A DNA stretch of 64,000 nt from Actinacidiphila epipremni (lineage in GTDB: Bacteria; Actinomycetota; Actinomycetes; Streptomycetales; Streptomycetaceae): positions 1 to 64,000 of the forward strand of contig NZ_JAATEJ010000021.1 of the NCBI RefSeq assembly GCF_012034175.1. The letters are read 5' to 3'. The stretch's first letter is position 1, and each line of letters starts with the position of its first letter. Of the stretch, positions 25,213 to 32,349 are shown one piece after another. The notes beneath the pieces were generated by a model. The model saw only the letters and a program-made list of their open reading frames with translations, was not told where the DNA came from and made no database searches. Both the position numbers and the translations under genes were made by a program.

Positions 25213-25919
25213 GGAGCCGGCGGCACGACCGCGGCACGAGGTCAGGCCGAGGCTTCCGGCTCGCCCGCGCGGCGGTCTTCGCCGCGCTGTGCGTCACGGT
25301 CAGCGGCCTCGGGCACTGCCTGATGTCCGGCTCCGGCGTGCCGGGCTGGGCGCTGGGCTACGCCTTCGCCTCCGTCACCGCCGCCGCCTGGTGGCTGACC
25401 GGCCGTCAGCGCGGCGGGGTCGCGGTGACGGGCGCGAGCGTGGCCACCCAGGGGCTTGTGCACCTGCTGTTCACGGTCGCCCAGGCGCTCGGGCCCGGCG
25501 GCCTGCCGCGCGGCGCGTCGACGGCCGCCGCCCACGGCCCGGGGGCGGCCGGCATGCGGGGCATGCACGAGTGGTCGCCGGGGATGCTGGCCGCGCACGC
25601 CGGCGCCGCCGTGCTCTGCGGCCTGTGGCTGTGGCGCGGCGAAGTGGCCGCGTGGCGGCTCGCGCGGCTGGTGGCGGCGCCCGTGGTGGCGCCGCTGCGG
25701 CGGGCCTGTTCCGCGTACGCGCTCGGCGCCGCCGTACGCGAACCCCGCAGGGTGGTGCCGGCCGCGCGGCCCCCGGTACGGGCGGGGGCGGGCGCCGTCC
25801 TGCGGCACGCGCTGGTACGGCGGGGTCCGCCGGCTGTCGCCGTGACGAGCTCACCGGCGCCCGGACCCCCGGGCAGGCCATTGCGCGGCCGGGCCCCTCG
25901 CGGGCCCGGCCGGGTCTGA
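25209..25919 (+). CDS. Small integral membrane protein of copper cluster, paralogue of 22448 gene
   Basis: 236 residues from the GTG overlapping the CtaG stop. Spans include RAAVFAALCVTVSGLGHCLM, then ALGYAFASVTAAAWWLTG, VTGASVATQGLVHLLFTVAQ and MLAAHAGAAVLCGLWLWRG. The loop MRGMHEWSPGM is Met/His-bearing. It shares topology and landmarks with the 22448 protein. Coupling to CtaG by GTGA suggests both function together. The C-terminal 60 residues are basic and probably cytoplasmic. Function otherwise unknown. Confidence 0.7.
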   Translation: MRSRRHDRGTRSGRGFRLARAAVFAALCVTVSGLGHCLMSGSGVPGWALGYAFASVTAAAWWLTGRQRGGVAVTGASVATQGLVHLLFTVAQALGPGGLPRGASTAAAHGPGAAGMRGMHEWSPGMLAAHAGAAVLCGLWLWRGEVAAWRLARLVAAPVVAPLRRACSAYALGAAVREPRRVVPAARPPVRAGAGAVLRHALVRRGPPAVAVTSSPAPGPPGRPLRGRAPRGPGRV

Positions 25920-26108
25920 CGGGGCGTGCCGGGCGCGGCGCCGGGCCCCGCCGCGAGCGGGCGCACCCGGACCCTTGTCCCGGCCCCGCGCCGTGGCGCA
26001 TCCGCGTGCCCGTTACGGGAGTCCCCGTGCCGGCCGCGCCGTCCGCCGCGTGGGCCGCCCCGTCCGCGCGACCGCCGTTCCGGTGGTCGCGCCAGTGGAG
26101 GACCCACC

Positions 26109-26726
26109 ATGACCGCATTTCCTGCTCACACCGCCCGCCCGCCGTCGGCGCGCAACGACTCCCAGGTGACCGCCTGGGCCCTCGCCGCCGGTGGCGGCGA
26201 CGCCGAGGCGGCCCGCCGCTTCATCGAGGCGACGCACGGCGACGTCCGCCGGTTCGTCACCCACCTCACCGCCGACCTGCCCGGCGCCGACGACCTCACC
26301 CAGGAGACGTATCTGCGCGCCCTGACCAGCCTGCCGCGTTTCGCCGGGCGGTCGAGTGCGCGCACCTGGCTGCTGTCGATCGCCCGCCGGGTGGTCGTGG
26401 ACCGCTACCGCCACGACGCCGCCCGGCCGAAACCGTCCGGCCACACCGATTGGCAGGAACTCGCCGAGCGGCGGCAGCCGGCCGGCCTGCCGGGATTCGA
26501 CGAGGGCGTCGTGCTGCTCGACCTGCTGCGTGCCCTGGAACGCCGGCGGCGCGAGGCCTTCGTGCTCACCCAGCTCCTGGGCCTGCCGTACGCCGACGCC
26601 GCCCTGCGGGCCGGCTGCCCCGTCGGGACGGTACGGTCCCGGGTCGCGCGGGCCCGCGAGGACCTCGCGCGGCTGGCCCTGGCCGACGAGGACGACCGGA
26701 CGCGGAAACTGACGACCGCCGCCTGA
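26109..26726 (+). CDS. ECF-type RNA polymerase sigma factor
   Basis: 205 residues. Region sigma2 (about 30-100) contains DDLTQETYLRALTSLPRFAG and ARTWLLSIARRVVVDRYRHD; region sigma4 (about 140-190) contains REAFVLTQLLGLPYADAAL followed by GTVRSRVARAREDL. No C-terminal extension is present and no classical anti-sigma gene follows. The ATG at 26109 follows GGAGG. Placed among copper and oxidase genes, it resembles in context the actinobacterial SigC group tied to copper or cytochrome oxidase status, but that orthology is an inference. A hairpin at 26743-26768 follows the stop. Confidence 0.9.
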   Translation: MTAFPAHTARPPSARNDSQVTAWALAAGGGDAEAARRFIEATHGDVRRFVTHLTADLPGADDLTQETYLRALTSLPRFAGRSSARTWLLSIARRVVVDRYRHDAARPKPSGHTDWQELAERRQPAGLPGFDEGVVLLDLLRALERRRREAFVLTQLLGLPYADAALRAGCPVGTVRSRVARAREDLARLALADEDDRTRKLTTAA

Positions 26727-26742
26727 CGGCCGTTCAGCCCCC

Positions 26743-26768
26743 GGGGGACGGTCCGCACGACCGCCCCC
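26743..26768 (+). terminator. Hairpin after ECF sigma gene
   Basis: GGGGG(A)CGGTC pairs with GACCGCCCCC around a 5-base loop with one bulged A. It begins 16 bases after the sigma factor stop and would separate it from the Cys-rich gene. Confidence 0.55.
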
Positions 26769-27019
26769 CGGGGGATCCGCCGCCGGGAGGCCGTGCGCGG
26801 CACCTCCTCGGAGGAGTCGTACGGGCGGCCTCCCGGGTTCCCCGACTCGCCCCACCGGCGGAAGCACGCGGGGCACAGGGGCGCGACGGCCGCGGCGACC
26901 GTGCTTCCGCGCGGCTGCGGCACGCGGTGGCGGCGCCGCGGGCCCGGGGTATGCCCCAGCCGGGGGACCGCGTGCCGCCCGCACCCGGACCCGACCCGTA
27001 CGCAGAAAGCAGGCCCGTC

Positions 27020-27229
27020 ATGACCGACCTCAGCAGCCTCGAACCCCTCGCGACCTTCTGCGGGAAGTGCGACTGCGGCTGCCCGCAGCTCTTCCTCGAC
27101 CCCGACGCGTCCGCGGAGCAGCGCGTCGTCATCACCGACGACTTCGGACACCAGGTGCGCATGAGCGCCGACCAGTTCGGCTCCCTGGTGGAGGACGCCA
27201 AGGCCGGACGGTTCGACGCGCTCGGCTGA
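27020..27229 (+). CDS. 69-residue cysteine-cluster protein next to ECF sigma
   Basis: The protein has one dense metal-ligand cluster, TFCGKCDCGCPQLFLD, with Cys in the order C-x2-C-x-C-x-C near residues 14-20, followed by an acidic, HTH-free helix-rich tail (VVITDDFGHQVRMSADQFG). No signal or membrane segment is present. I know of no function. The ATG at 27020 follows a purine-rich AGAAAGCAGG. Its place between a sigma factor gene and copper chaperone genes suggests a cytoplasmic Cu(I) or Zn sensor, buffer or anti-sigma-like partner; this is inference only. Confidence 0.75.
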   Translation: MTDLSSLEPLATFCGKCDCGCPQLFLDPDASAEQRVVITDDFGHQVRMSADQFGSLVEDAKAGRFDALG

Positions 27230-27299
27230 CGGCCGGCGCGCAATCCGCCCGGAGAGGCGGAGAGGCGGGAGCGGCCGGGGGGGGCCGGCCCCCTCGGTC

Positions 27300-27337
27300 G
27301 CCGCCCCGGTTGCCGCCCCGGTTGCCGCCCCGGTCGC
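27300..27337. repeat. Three 12-base GC-rich tandem repeats
   Basis: GCCGCCCCGGTT is repeated three times (last copy ends TC) in the gap between the Cys-cluster gene and the PCuAC gene. A GGGGCCGGCCCC palindrome at 27281-27292 just before it may be the terminator of the Cys-cluster gene. Confidence 0.5.
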
Positions 27338-27384
27338 CGGCTCGTGCGGCCGGCGGCCCGGGCGGTACGGCGCGGCAGCGTACG

Positions 27385-27410
27385 GGAACTTCTCCTCCCG
27401 CGCGGCCGAC
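27385..27410 (+). promoter_or_regulatory. ECF-type promoter candidate, leaderless for PCuAC gene
   Basis: GGAAC at 27385-27389, 17-base spacer, CGAC at 27407-27410. The GTG start of the PCuAC gene is only 9 bases after CGAC, about where transcription should begin, so the message may be leaderless. That fits the lack of a properly spaced ribosome site. Confidence 0.5.
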
Positions 27411-27419
27411 TGCTGAGAG

Positions 27420-27944
27420 GTGACGCACGACAACCGCGCGGCCGAACCCGTCGCGCCGAAGAACCCCCAGCGCCGTCCCGCCGGTCCGTGGCGCGGCGCC
27501 CTCGCGCCGCTCGCCGTGGTGGCCGTGGCGCTGTTCTCCCTCACGCTGTACGCCTCGTCCGGCGCCGCCGGTGCCCTGCCGGCCCGGATCAGGGTCACCG
27601 CCGGGCAGGTCCTCGCGCCCACCGGCTCCGAGACGACCTCGGCGTACTTCGACCTGGCCAACACCGGGCAGTCCGCCGACACCCTGCTGTCGGTCAGCTC
27701 CCCCCGGTTCGGCCGGGTCATGATGGCCCACACGGTGCAGGAGCACGGCGCCGGGCGCATGGAGCCCGTCCGGGCGCTCGCTCTCCCACCGGGCAGCCGC
27801 TTGGCGATGTCGCCCTTCGGCACCGACCTCATGCTGCCCGCCGACCCCTCGCAGACGCCGGGCAGCACCGTCGACTTCGACCTGCACTTCGCGGGCAGCG
27901 GCACGATCCGCGCCCGCGCGGTGGTCGTGCCGCTCGGCGGCTGA
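27420..27944 (+). CDS. PCuAC-family copper chaperone (DUF461), membrane-anchored
   Basis: 174 residues: a cytoplasmic basic leader, one N-terminal membrane anchor (LAPLAVVAVALFSLTLYASS) and a cupredoxin-like PCuAC domain (about 55-174). The family Cu(I) loop is seen as MMAHTVQEHGAGRMEPV followed by PPGSRLAMSPFGTDLML. It keeps Met and His residues, but the usual HLM of the last ligand pair is DLM here, so the ligand set may be altered. PCuAC proteins hand copper to SCO1 or directly to oxidase. The start is a GTG with a suspected leaderless promoter. Confidence 0.82.
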   Translation: MTHDNRAAEPVAPKNPQRRPAGPWRGALAPLAVVAVALFSLTLYASSGAAGALPARIRVTAGQVLAPTGSETTSAYFDLANTGQSADTLLSVSSPRFGRVMMAHTVQEHGAGRMEPVRALALPPGSRLAMSPFGTDLMLPADPSQTPGSTVDFDLHFAGSGTIRARAVVVPLGG

Positions 27945-28013
27945 CGCCGTACCGGCGTGCGAACGACACCACCCCCGTGCCGCCCGGCCGGCGGCGCCAT
28001 GCTCTGGAGAGAC

Positions 28014-28259
28014 ATGCCCCCCTTGCTTGCCGCCCCGCGCCCCGGTCCCATGACCGGGAGGCCCGCCGGTGCCGCACCCGCCCCGGCCGTCCTCGTCGTG
28101 GCTTTCGTCCTCTTCCTCGCCGTCGTCTTCGGCGCCTCCTACGCCGCAGGTGCCGCGGCCGGCCCCGTCAACCCCCGTATGCACCCCGCGCCGACGGGCG
28201 CGCCGGCCGACGGGCACGGCGGGACGGGGGACATGGGCGGGATGGGGGGCATGGGATGA
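28014..28259 (+). CDS. 81-residue single-span protein with Met/Gly tail
   Basis: A single strong hydrophobic helix (APAVLVVAFVLFLAVVFGAS) is followed by an outer segment with MHP, DGHGG and the tail GDMGGMGGMG. The composition suggests an extracytoplasmic Cu(I)-binding tail. The ATG at 28014 follows GGAGAG at 5 bases and the stop overlaps the CopA start (ATGA), so it is translated with the ATPase. I do not recognise a named family. It may feed or protect the exporter. Confidence 0.7.
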   Translation: MPPLLAAPRPGPMTGRPAGAAPAPAVLVVAFVLFLAVVFGASYAAGAAAGPVNPRMHPAPTGAPADGHGGTGDMGGMGGMG

Positions 28260-30562
28260 GCGCCGCACCCGCGGGAGCGCAGACGGCCGCGGCCCCGGAG
28301 AGCGCCGTGACCGACCCGACCGCGACCGACCTGACCGTGACCGACCTGACCGTCACGGGAATGACCTGCGCCGCCTGCGTGGCCAGGGTCGAAAAGCGGC
28401 TGGCGCGGCTGGACGGCGTCACCGCCACCGTCAACCTCGCGACCTCGACCGCGCATATCGCCCACCCCGCCTCGCTGACGGCCGCCGATCTCGTCGCCGC
28501 GGTCGAGGCCGCCGGGTACGGCGCGCAGCCGCGGCTGCCGGACGCCCCGGCCGACGAGCCCCGCGCCGACCGGGGCGAACTGCTGCGGCTGCTCGCGGTC
28601 GCCGTGCTGGCGCTGCCCGTGCTGGCCCTGTCGATGGTGCCGTCGTGGCAGTTCACCTCCTGGCAGTGGGTGTGCTTCGCGCTGGCCCTGCCGGTGGCGA
28701 CCTGGGGCTCCTGGCCCTTCCACGCCCGTGCCGTAAAAGGGCTGCGGCACGCCACCGCGACCATGGACAGCCTGGTCTCGCTCGGCGTGGCGGCCTCGCT
28801 CGGCTGGTCCACGTACGCGCTGCTGCTCGGCGGTGCGGGCGCGGCCGGTTACCGGATGCCGTTCACGCTGCTGCCCTCGACGCACCACGGCGTGCACGTC
28901 TACCTCGAAGGCGCGGTGAGCGTCCCGCTCGCGGTGCTCGCCGGGCGGCTGCTGGAGGGCAGGGCCCGCCGCGGCACGGGCGAGGCGCTGCGCGCGCTGG
29001 CGGAACTCACCGTCCCCGAGGTGGCCCTGCGCGCCGCGGACGGCACCGAGCGACTGGTGGCACCGGCGCAGCTGCGGGTCGGCGACCACTTCACCGTACG
29101 GCCCGGCGAGCGCGTCGCGACGGACGGCACCGTCGCCGAGGGGAATTCGGCGCTGGACCTGTCGCTGGTGACCGGTGAGAGCGAGCCGGCCGAAGTGCGG
29201 CCCGGCAGCCCGGTCGTGGGCGGCGCGGTCAACGCCGGCGGGCTGCTGGTGGTGCGTGCCACCGCGCTGGGGGCCGACACCCGGCTCGCCCGTATCACCC
29301 GGGCAGTCGCCGACGCGCAGACGCAGAAGGCGCGGGCGCAGCGGCTCGCCGACACCGTCGCCGGGATGTTCGTCCCGTCCGTGCTGGCCCTCGCCGTGGC
29401 AGTGCTGGGCTTCTGGCTCGGGGCGGGCGCGGCGGCCGAGGCGGCGGTGACGGCGGCGGTCGCGGTGCTGGTCGTGGCCTGCCCGTGCGCGCTCGGCCTG
29501 GCGACCCCGACCGCGCTGCTCGCCGCGACCGGCAGGGGCGCCCGCCTGGGCGTCCTGGTCTCCGGGGCCCGCGCCCTGGAGTCGCTGCGCGACATCGACA
29601 CCGTGGTGATGGACAAGACCGGCACGCTGACCGCCGGCCAGATGACCGTGACCGCGGTGGCGTGCCGGCCCGGGGGTCTCGGTGAGGAGGCGGTGCTGCG
29701 CCTCGCGGGCGCGGTCGAACGCGGCTCGGAGCACCCGCTGGGCCGGGCGTTGGCCGCCTACGCCGCCCGGCGCCGCCCTGCCGGCGGGGCGCTGCCCCCG
29801 GTCGAGGACTTCACCGCGATCCCGGGGCGGGGGGTCACCGGCACGGTGGAGGGGCACCGTACGGCGGTCTGCGCCCCGGACGAGGCACTGACCGGCCCCT
29901 TGGCCGCCGCCGTCGCCGAGGCCGCGGCGCAGGCCCGTACCTGCGTGCAGGTCACCGTCGACGGGGTCCCCGAGGCCGTGATCACCCTCGGCGACAGCCT
30001 GCGCGCCGACGCCTACCGGGCCGTGGACCACCTGCGCAGGCTCGGAGTCCACCCCGTGCTGGCCACCGGCGACAGCGAAGGTCCCGCCTTCGCTGTCGCC
30101 GAAGCGCTCGGCATCACCCGCGTCCATGCCCGCCTCACCCCCGAGGACAAGGCCGCGCTGGTACGCGACCTGCGCTCCGAGGGGCGCCGGGTCGCCGTGC
30201 TCGGCGACGGCGTCAACGACTCCGCCGCCCTGGCCACGGCCGACCTCGGCATCGCCATGGGCACCGGCACGGACGCCGCCCGCGCGGCCTCGGACGTCAC
30301 GCTGGTCCGCGGCGACATCCGCGCGGTCGGCGACGCGGTACGGCTCGCCCGCCGGACGATGACCACCATCCGCGCCAACCTCGCCTGGGCGTTCGCCTAC
30401 AACCTGGTGACCGTCCCGCTGGCCGCGACCGGCTGGCTCGACCCGATGCTCGCCGCGGTCGCGATGTCCCTCAGCTCGCTGCTCGTCGTCGCCAACAGCC
30501 TCCGCCTGCGCACCTGGGAGCCCACCTCGCACCGCCGGGCCGGGCGTACGCCACGGGGGTGA
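28256..30562 (+). CDS. Copper-translocating P1B-type ATPase (CopA/CtpA-like)
   Basis: 768 residues. An N-terminal stretch with a repeated TDLTVTDLTVT leads into one heavy-metal-associated domain with GMTCAAC (Cys38, Cys41). Eight spans are predicted, with the intramembrane CPC motif (near residue 408), phosphorylation site DKTGTLT (Asp near 453), TGES in the actuator domain, the SEHPLG motif and GDGVND near residue 650. CPC plus GMTCAAC defines Cu(I) transport. It either exports excess copper or loads extracytoplasmic proteins such as cytochrome oxidase; the neighbours SCO1, CtaG and PCuAC favour the second. It is coupled to the 81-residue protein by ATGA. Confidence 0.93.
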   Translation: MSAAPAGAQTAAAPESAVTDPTATDLTVTDLTVTGMTCAACVARVEKRLARLDGVTATVNLATSTAHIAHPASLTAADLVAAVEAAGYGAQPRLPDAPADEPRADRGELLRLLAVAVLALPVLALSMVPSWQFTSWQWVCFALALPVATWGSWPFHARAVKGLRHATATMDSLVSLGVAASLGWSTYALLLGGAGAAGYRMPFTLLPSTHHGVHVYLEGAVSVPLAVLAGRLLEGRARRGTGEALRALAELTVPEVALRAADGTERLVAPAQLRVGDHFTVRPGERVATDGTVAEGNSALDLSLVTGESEPAEVRPGSPVVGGAVNAGGLLVVRATALGADTRLARITRAVADAQTQKARAQRLADTVAGMFVPSVLALAVAVLGFWLGAGAAAEAAVTAAVAVLVVACPCALGLATPTALLAATGRGARLGVLVSGARALESLRDIDTVVMDKTGTLTAGQMTVTAVACRPGGLGEEAVLRLAGAVERGSEHPLGRALAAYAARRRPAGGALPPVEDFTAIPGRGVTGTVEGHRTAVCAPDEALTGPLAAAVAEAAAQARTCVQVTVDGVPEAVITLGDSLRADAYRAVDHLRRLGVHPVLATGDSEGPAFAVAEALGITRVHARLTPEDKAALVRDLRSEGRRVAVLGDGVNDSAALATADLGIAMGTGTDAARAASDVTLVRGDIRAVGDAVRLARRTMTTIRANLAWAFAYNLVTVPLAATGWLDPMLAAVAMSLSSLLVVANSLRLRTWEPTSHRRAGRTPRG

Positions 30563-30635
30563 CATCGGAGGAGGCCGCGCTTTGTCGGAGCGGCAGTGAG
30601 ACCACCTCGCGACGGCGTACGGGCGGCACCGCCAG

Positions 30636-30872
30636 CTACTCCCGGCCGTCGGCAGCGGAGCCCAACCACCTGGCCTCGTAGCCGGCGTCTTTGTCCTGCA
30701 CCGCGACGGGCATCGCCGAACGGGCCGTCATTGCCCTGCGCTCAAGTGCATCCGTTTCCCTGCTGAACGCGTCCTTCACACCGTCGCCCCCGTCGCCATG
30801 GTCCTGGGCGAGGGCGTTCAGGCGTCCGCGGAAGGGCTGTGCGGGGGCGGTTAGGGAGACCGGCGCGCTCAT
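30636..30872 (-). CDS. Hypothetical 78-residue protein
   Basis: The minus-strand frame from the ATG at 30872 has the strong third-position GC expected of coding DNA in its first half and gives a charged, soluble sequence (FRGRLNALAQDHGDGGDGV, DALERRAMTARSAM, YEARWLGSAADGRE). There is no ribosome site and no recognised family, and the last third has weaker codon bias. It could be a genuine small gene or the decayed end of one. Divergent from the lipoprotein at 30917. The rest of 30563-30916 shows nothing. Confidence 0.35.
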   Translation of the reverse strand: MSAPVSLTAPAQPFRGRLNALAQDHGDGGDGVKDAFSRETDALERRAMTARSAMPVAVQDKDAGYEARWLGSAADGRE

Positions 30873-30916
30873 GGGCGCGTGCCGAGGACGCGGACGATCG
30901 GGGGCGTGCGAGGGTG

Positions 30917-31936
30917 ATGCGGGCGAAGATGATCGCGGGGGCCGTGGTGCTCGCCGCAGTGGCGGTCGCGGGGTGCGGCGGCAGCGGCGGTGTCCACCGG
31001 GGCGCCGACGCGGATGACACCCTGCGCGCCGAGCTGGGCCGGATAACGGACACGGCCGAGCACCGCGCCTGGGTCGACTTCGGCGACCTCGAAGCCCAGC
31101 GCAAGGCCGGCCTGACGGGCACGGGACGGGCGGCCTCGCAGTTGAGCGCGCACGGGTGGGGCGAGATCGCATCCGCCGCCCAGCTCACCCAGCAGAGCTT
31201 CGGCTTCGACGGCCGCACGGCGAACGTCGCCGTCGAGGCCGGCAACCCGCCCGACACCGGCGGCCGGCTCGACGGCGGCATCGACCCGTCCGCGGTGACG
31301 CCGAAGCTCCAGGCGCTCGGCGGCACACCGGAGAAGGACGGGCCGACGGGCAAGACCTGGCGCCTCCAGCAGGACCACAAGATCTCCTTGACCGGCAAGC
31401 TCGCGGACACGTTCACCGGCGCCGCGGTCGGGCAGTTCAACCTCGTACGGACCGGCGGCTCGTCGCTCGTCCACGCCTCCTCGCTGGCCGCGCTCGACGG
31501 CGTCGACGCGGACGGCGGCCACACCCTCGGCAGCGACGCCGCCTTCAGCGCGGTCGCCGAATGCCTCGACCACCCGCTGGCCGCCGAGCTGACGGACCGC
31601 GGCACCGGCGACGTCAAAGCGGCGGTGAACGGCACGGTGCTCGGCGTGGGCACGCGCGGCACCTCGGCCGCGGACCTGACGAACGAGCTGTGCCGGACGA
31701 ACCCTTCCGCGTCCGCCGCGAACGCACTCGCGGCCCGGCTGCGCACCCAGCTTGCCTCGGGCAGCTCGCGCTCGGCCAACGAGCCGTGGTCGCAGCTGCT
31801 GACGGACGCGAAGGTCACGGTCGACGGCGGCGCGCAACACGTCGTGCGGCTGACGGCCCACCCCGCGGACGGCCGCGGCGACGTACTGATGCAGGCGCTC
31901 CTCACGGGCGACCTCGCACCCCTCCTCGGCACCTGA
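30917..31936 (+). CDS. Hypothetical lipoprotein
   Basis: 339 residues with a lipobox VAVAGC after a short basic start, then a soluble domain with regular alternating hydrophobics (LRAELGRITDTAEHRAWVDF, LVHASSLAALDGVDADGGHT). It is probably secreted and lipid-anchored. No enzymatic motif or family was recognised. ATG 30917 has AGGG too close to be ideal; ATG 30929 is an alternative that keeps the lipobox. Downstream is the relic region and the CBM2 hydrolase. It may be a cell-surface binding or sensing protein, but this cannot be supported further. Confidence 0.7.
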   Translation: MRAKMIAGAVVLAAVAVAGCGGSGGVHRGADADDTLRAELGRITDTAEHRAWVDFGDLEAQRKAGLTGTGRAASQLSAHGWGEIASAAQLTQQSFGFDGRTANVAVEAGNPPDTGGRLDGGIDPSAVTPKLQALGGTPEKDGPTGKTWRLQQDHKISLTGKLADTFTGAAVGQFNLVRTGGSSLVHASSLAALDGVDADGGHTLGSDAAFSAVAECLDHPLAAELTDRGTGDVKAAVNGTVLGVGTRGTSAADLTNELCRTNPSASAANALAARLRTQLASGSSRSANEPWSQLLTDAKVTVDGGAQHVVRLTAHPADGRGDVLMQALLTGDLAPLLGT

Positions 31937-31997
31937 CCCCCACCGGCCCGCGTAACACCGAGTCGCCGGCCCGCCCCCGAGACACTCCGCCCGGCGC

Positions 31998-32131
31998 CGA
32001 CGACCCGGGCGGCCACGCCGACTTCGGCTTCCAGATGTCCGACCGGGCGGTGTGGCCGGCCGTCAAGGCCCAGGGCTACCGGACGGGACACCCCCAGGCC
32101 GGCGCCTACGCCGACGGCGTGGTAACGAGAA
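31998..32131 (+). other. Coding-like relic upstream of CBM2 hydrolase
   Basis: One frame has uninterrupted G/C third positions and reads GGHADFGFQMSDRAVWPAVK then AQGYRTGHPQAGAYADGVV, with no start codon or ribosome site. After about 32131 the bias vanishes and the promoter region of the hydrolase begins. It looks like the stub of a deleted gene. Family not recognised. The remainder of 31937-32349 holds the LacI-type operator. Confidence 0.35.
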
Positions 32132-32282
32132 GTGTTCCGGCGGGGCTGCGTATCACCTCCGGCACCTGTGTGGACACCCTCCCCACCGCCACCACGGTTG
32201 ACAGTGCCACGCAGGTGATACATCCTGCCGCCGTCGGCTCCCGAGATCCCCACCTCTCGCGGCAGACAGCTGAGAAGACGAT

Positions 32283-32296
32283 TGTGAGCGCTAACG
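32283..32296. promoter_or_regulatory. LacI-type operator upstream of CBM2 hydrolase
   Basis: TGTGAGCGCTAACG matches the perfect palindrome before the GH54 gene at 12 of 14 bases. It is 54 bases before the hydrolase start, a similar distance as for GH54 (65 bases). Confidence 0.65.
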
Positions 32297-32349
32297 TTCC
32301 GCGTACGCCGAGAGCCTTGCCCGGTCCCCCACACCGCAAGGAGTATCCG

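Noticed and set aside
26790-26910. Zinc-finger-like minus-strand stretch with CPACFRRWGESGNPGGRP
   Set aside because: Both strands look similarly open here, no start or ribosome site was found, and it lies in the gap after a terminator. Not enough support for a gene.
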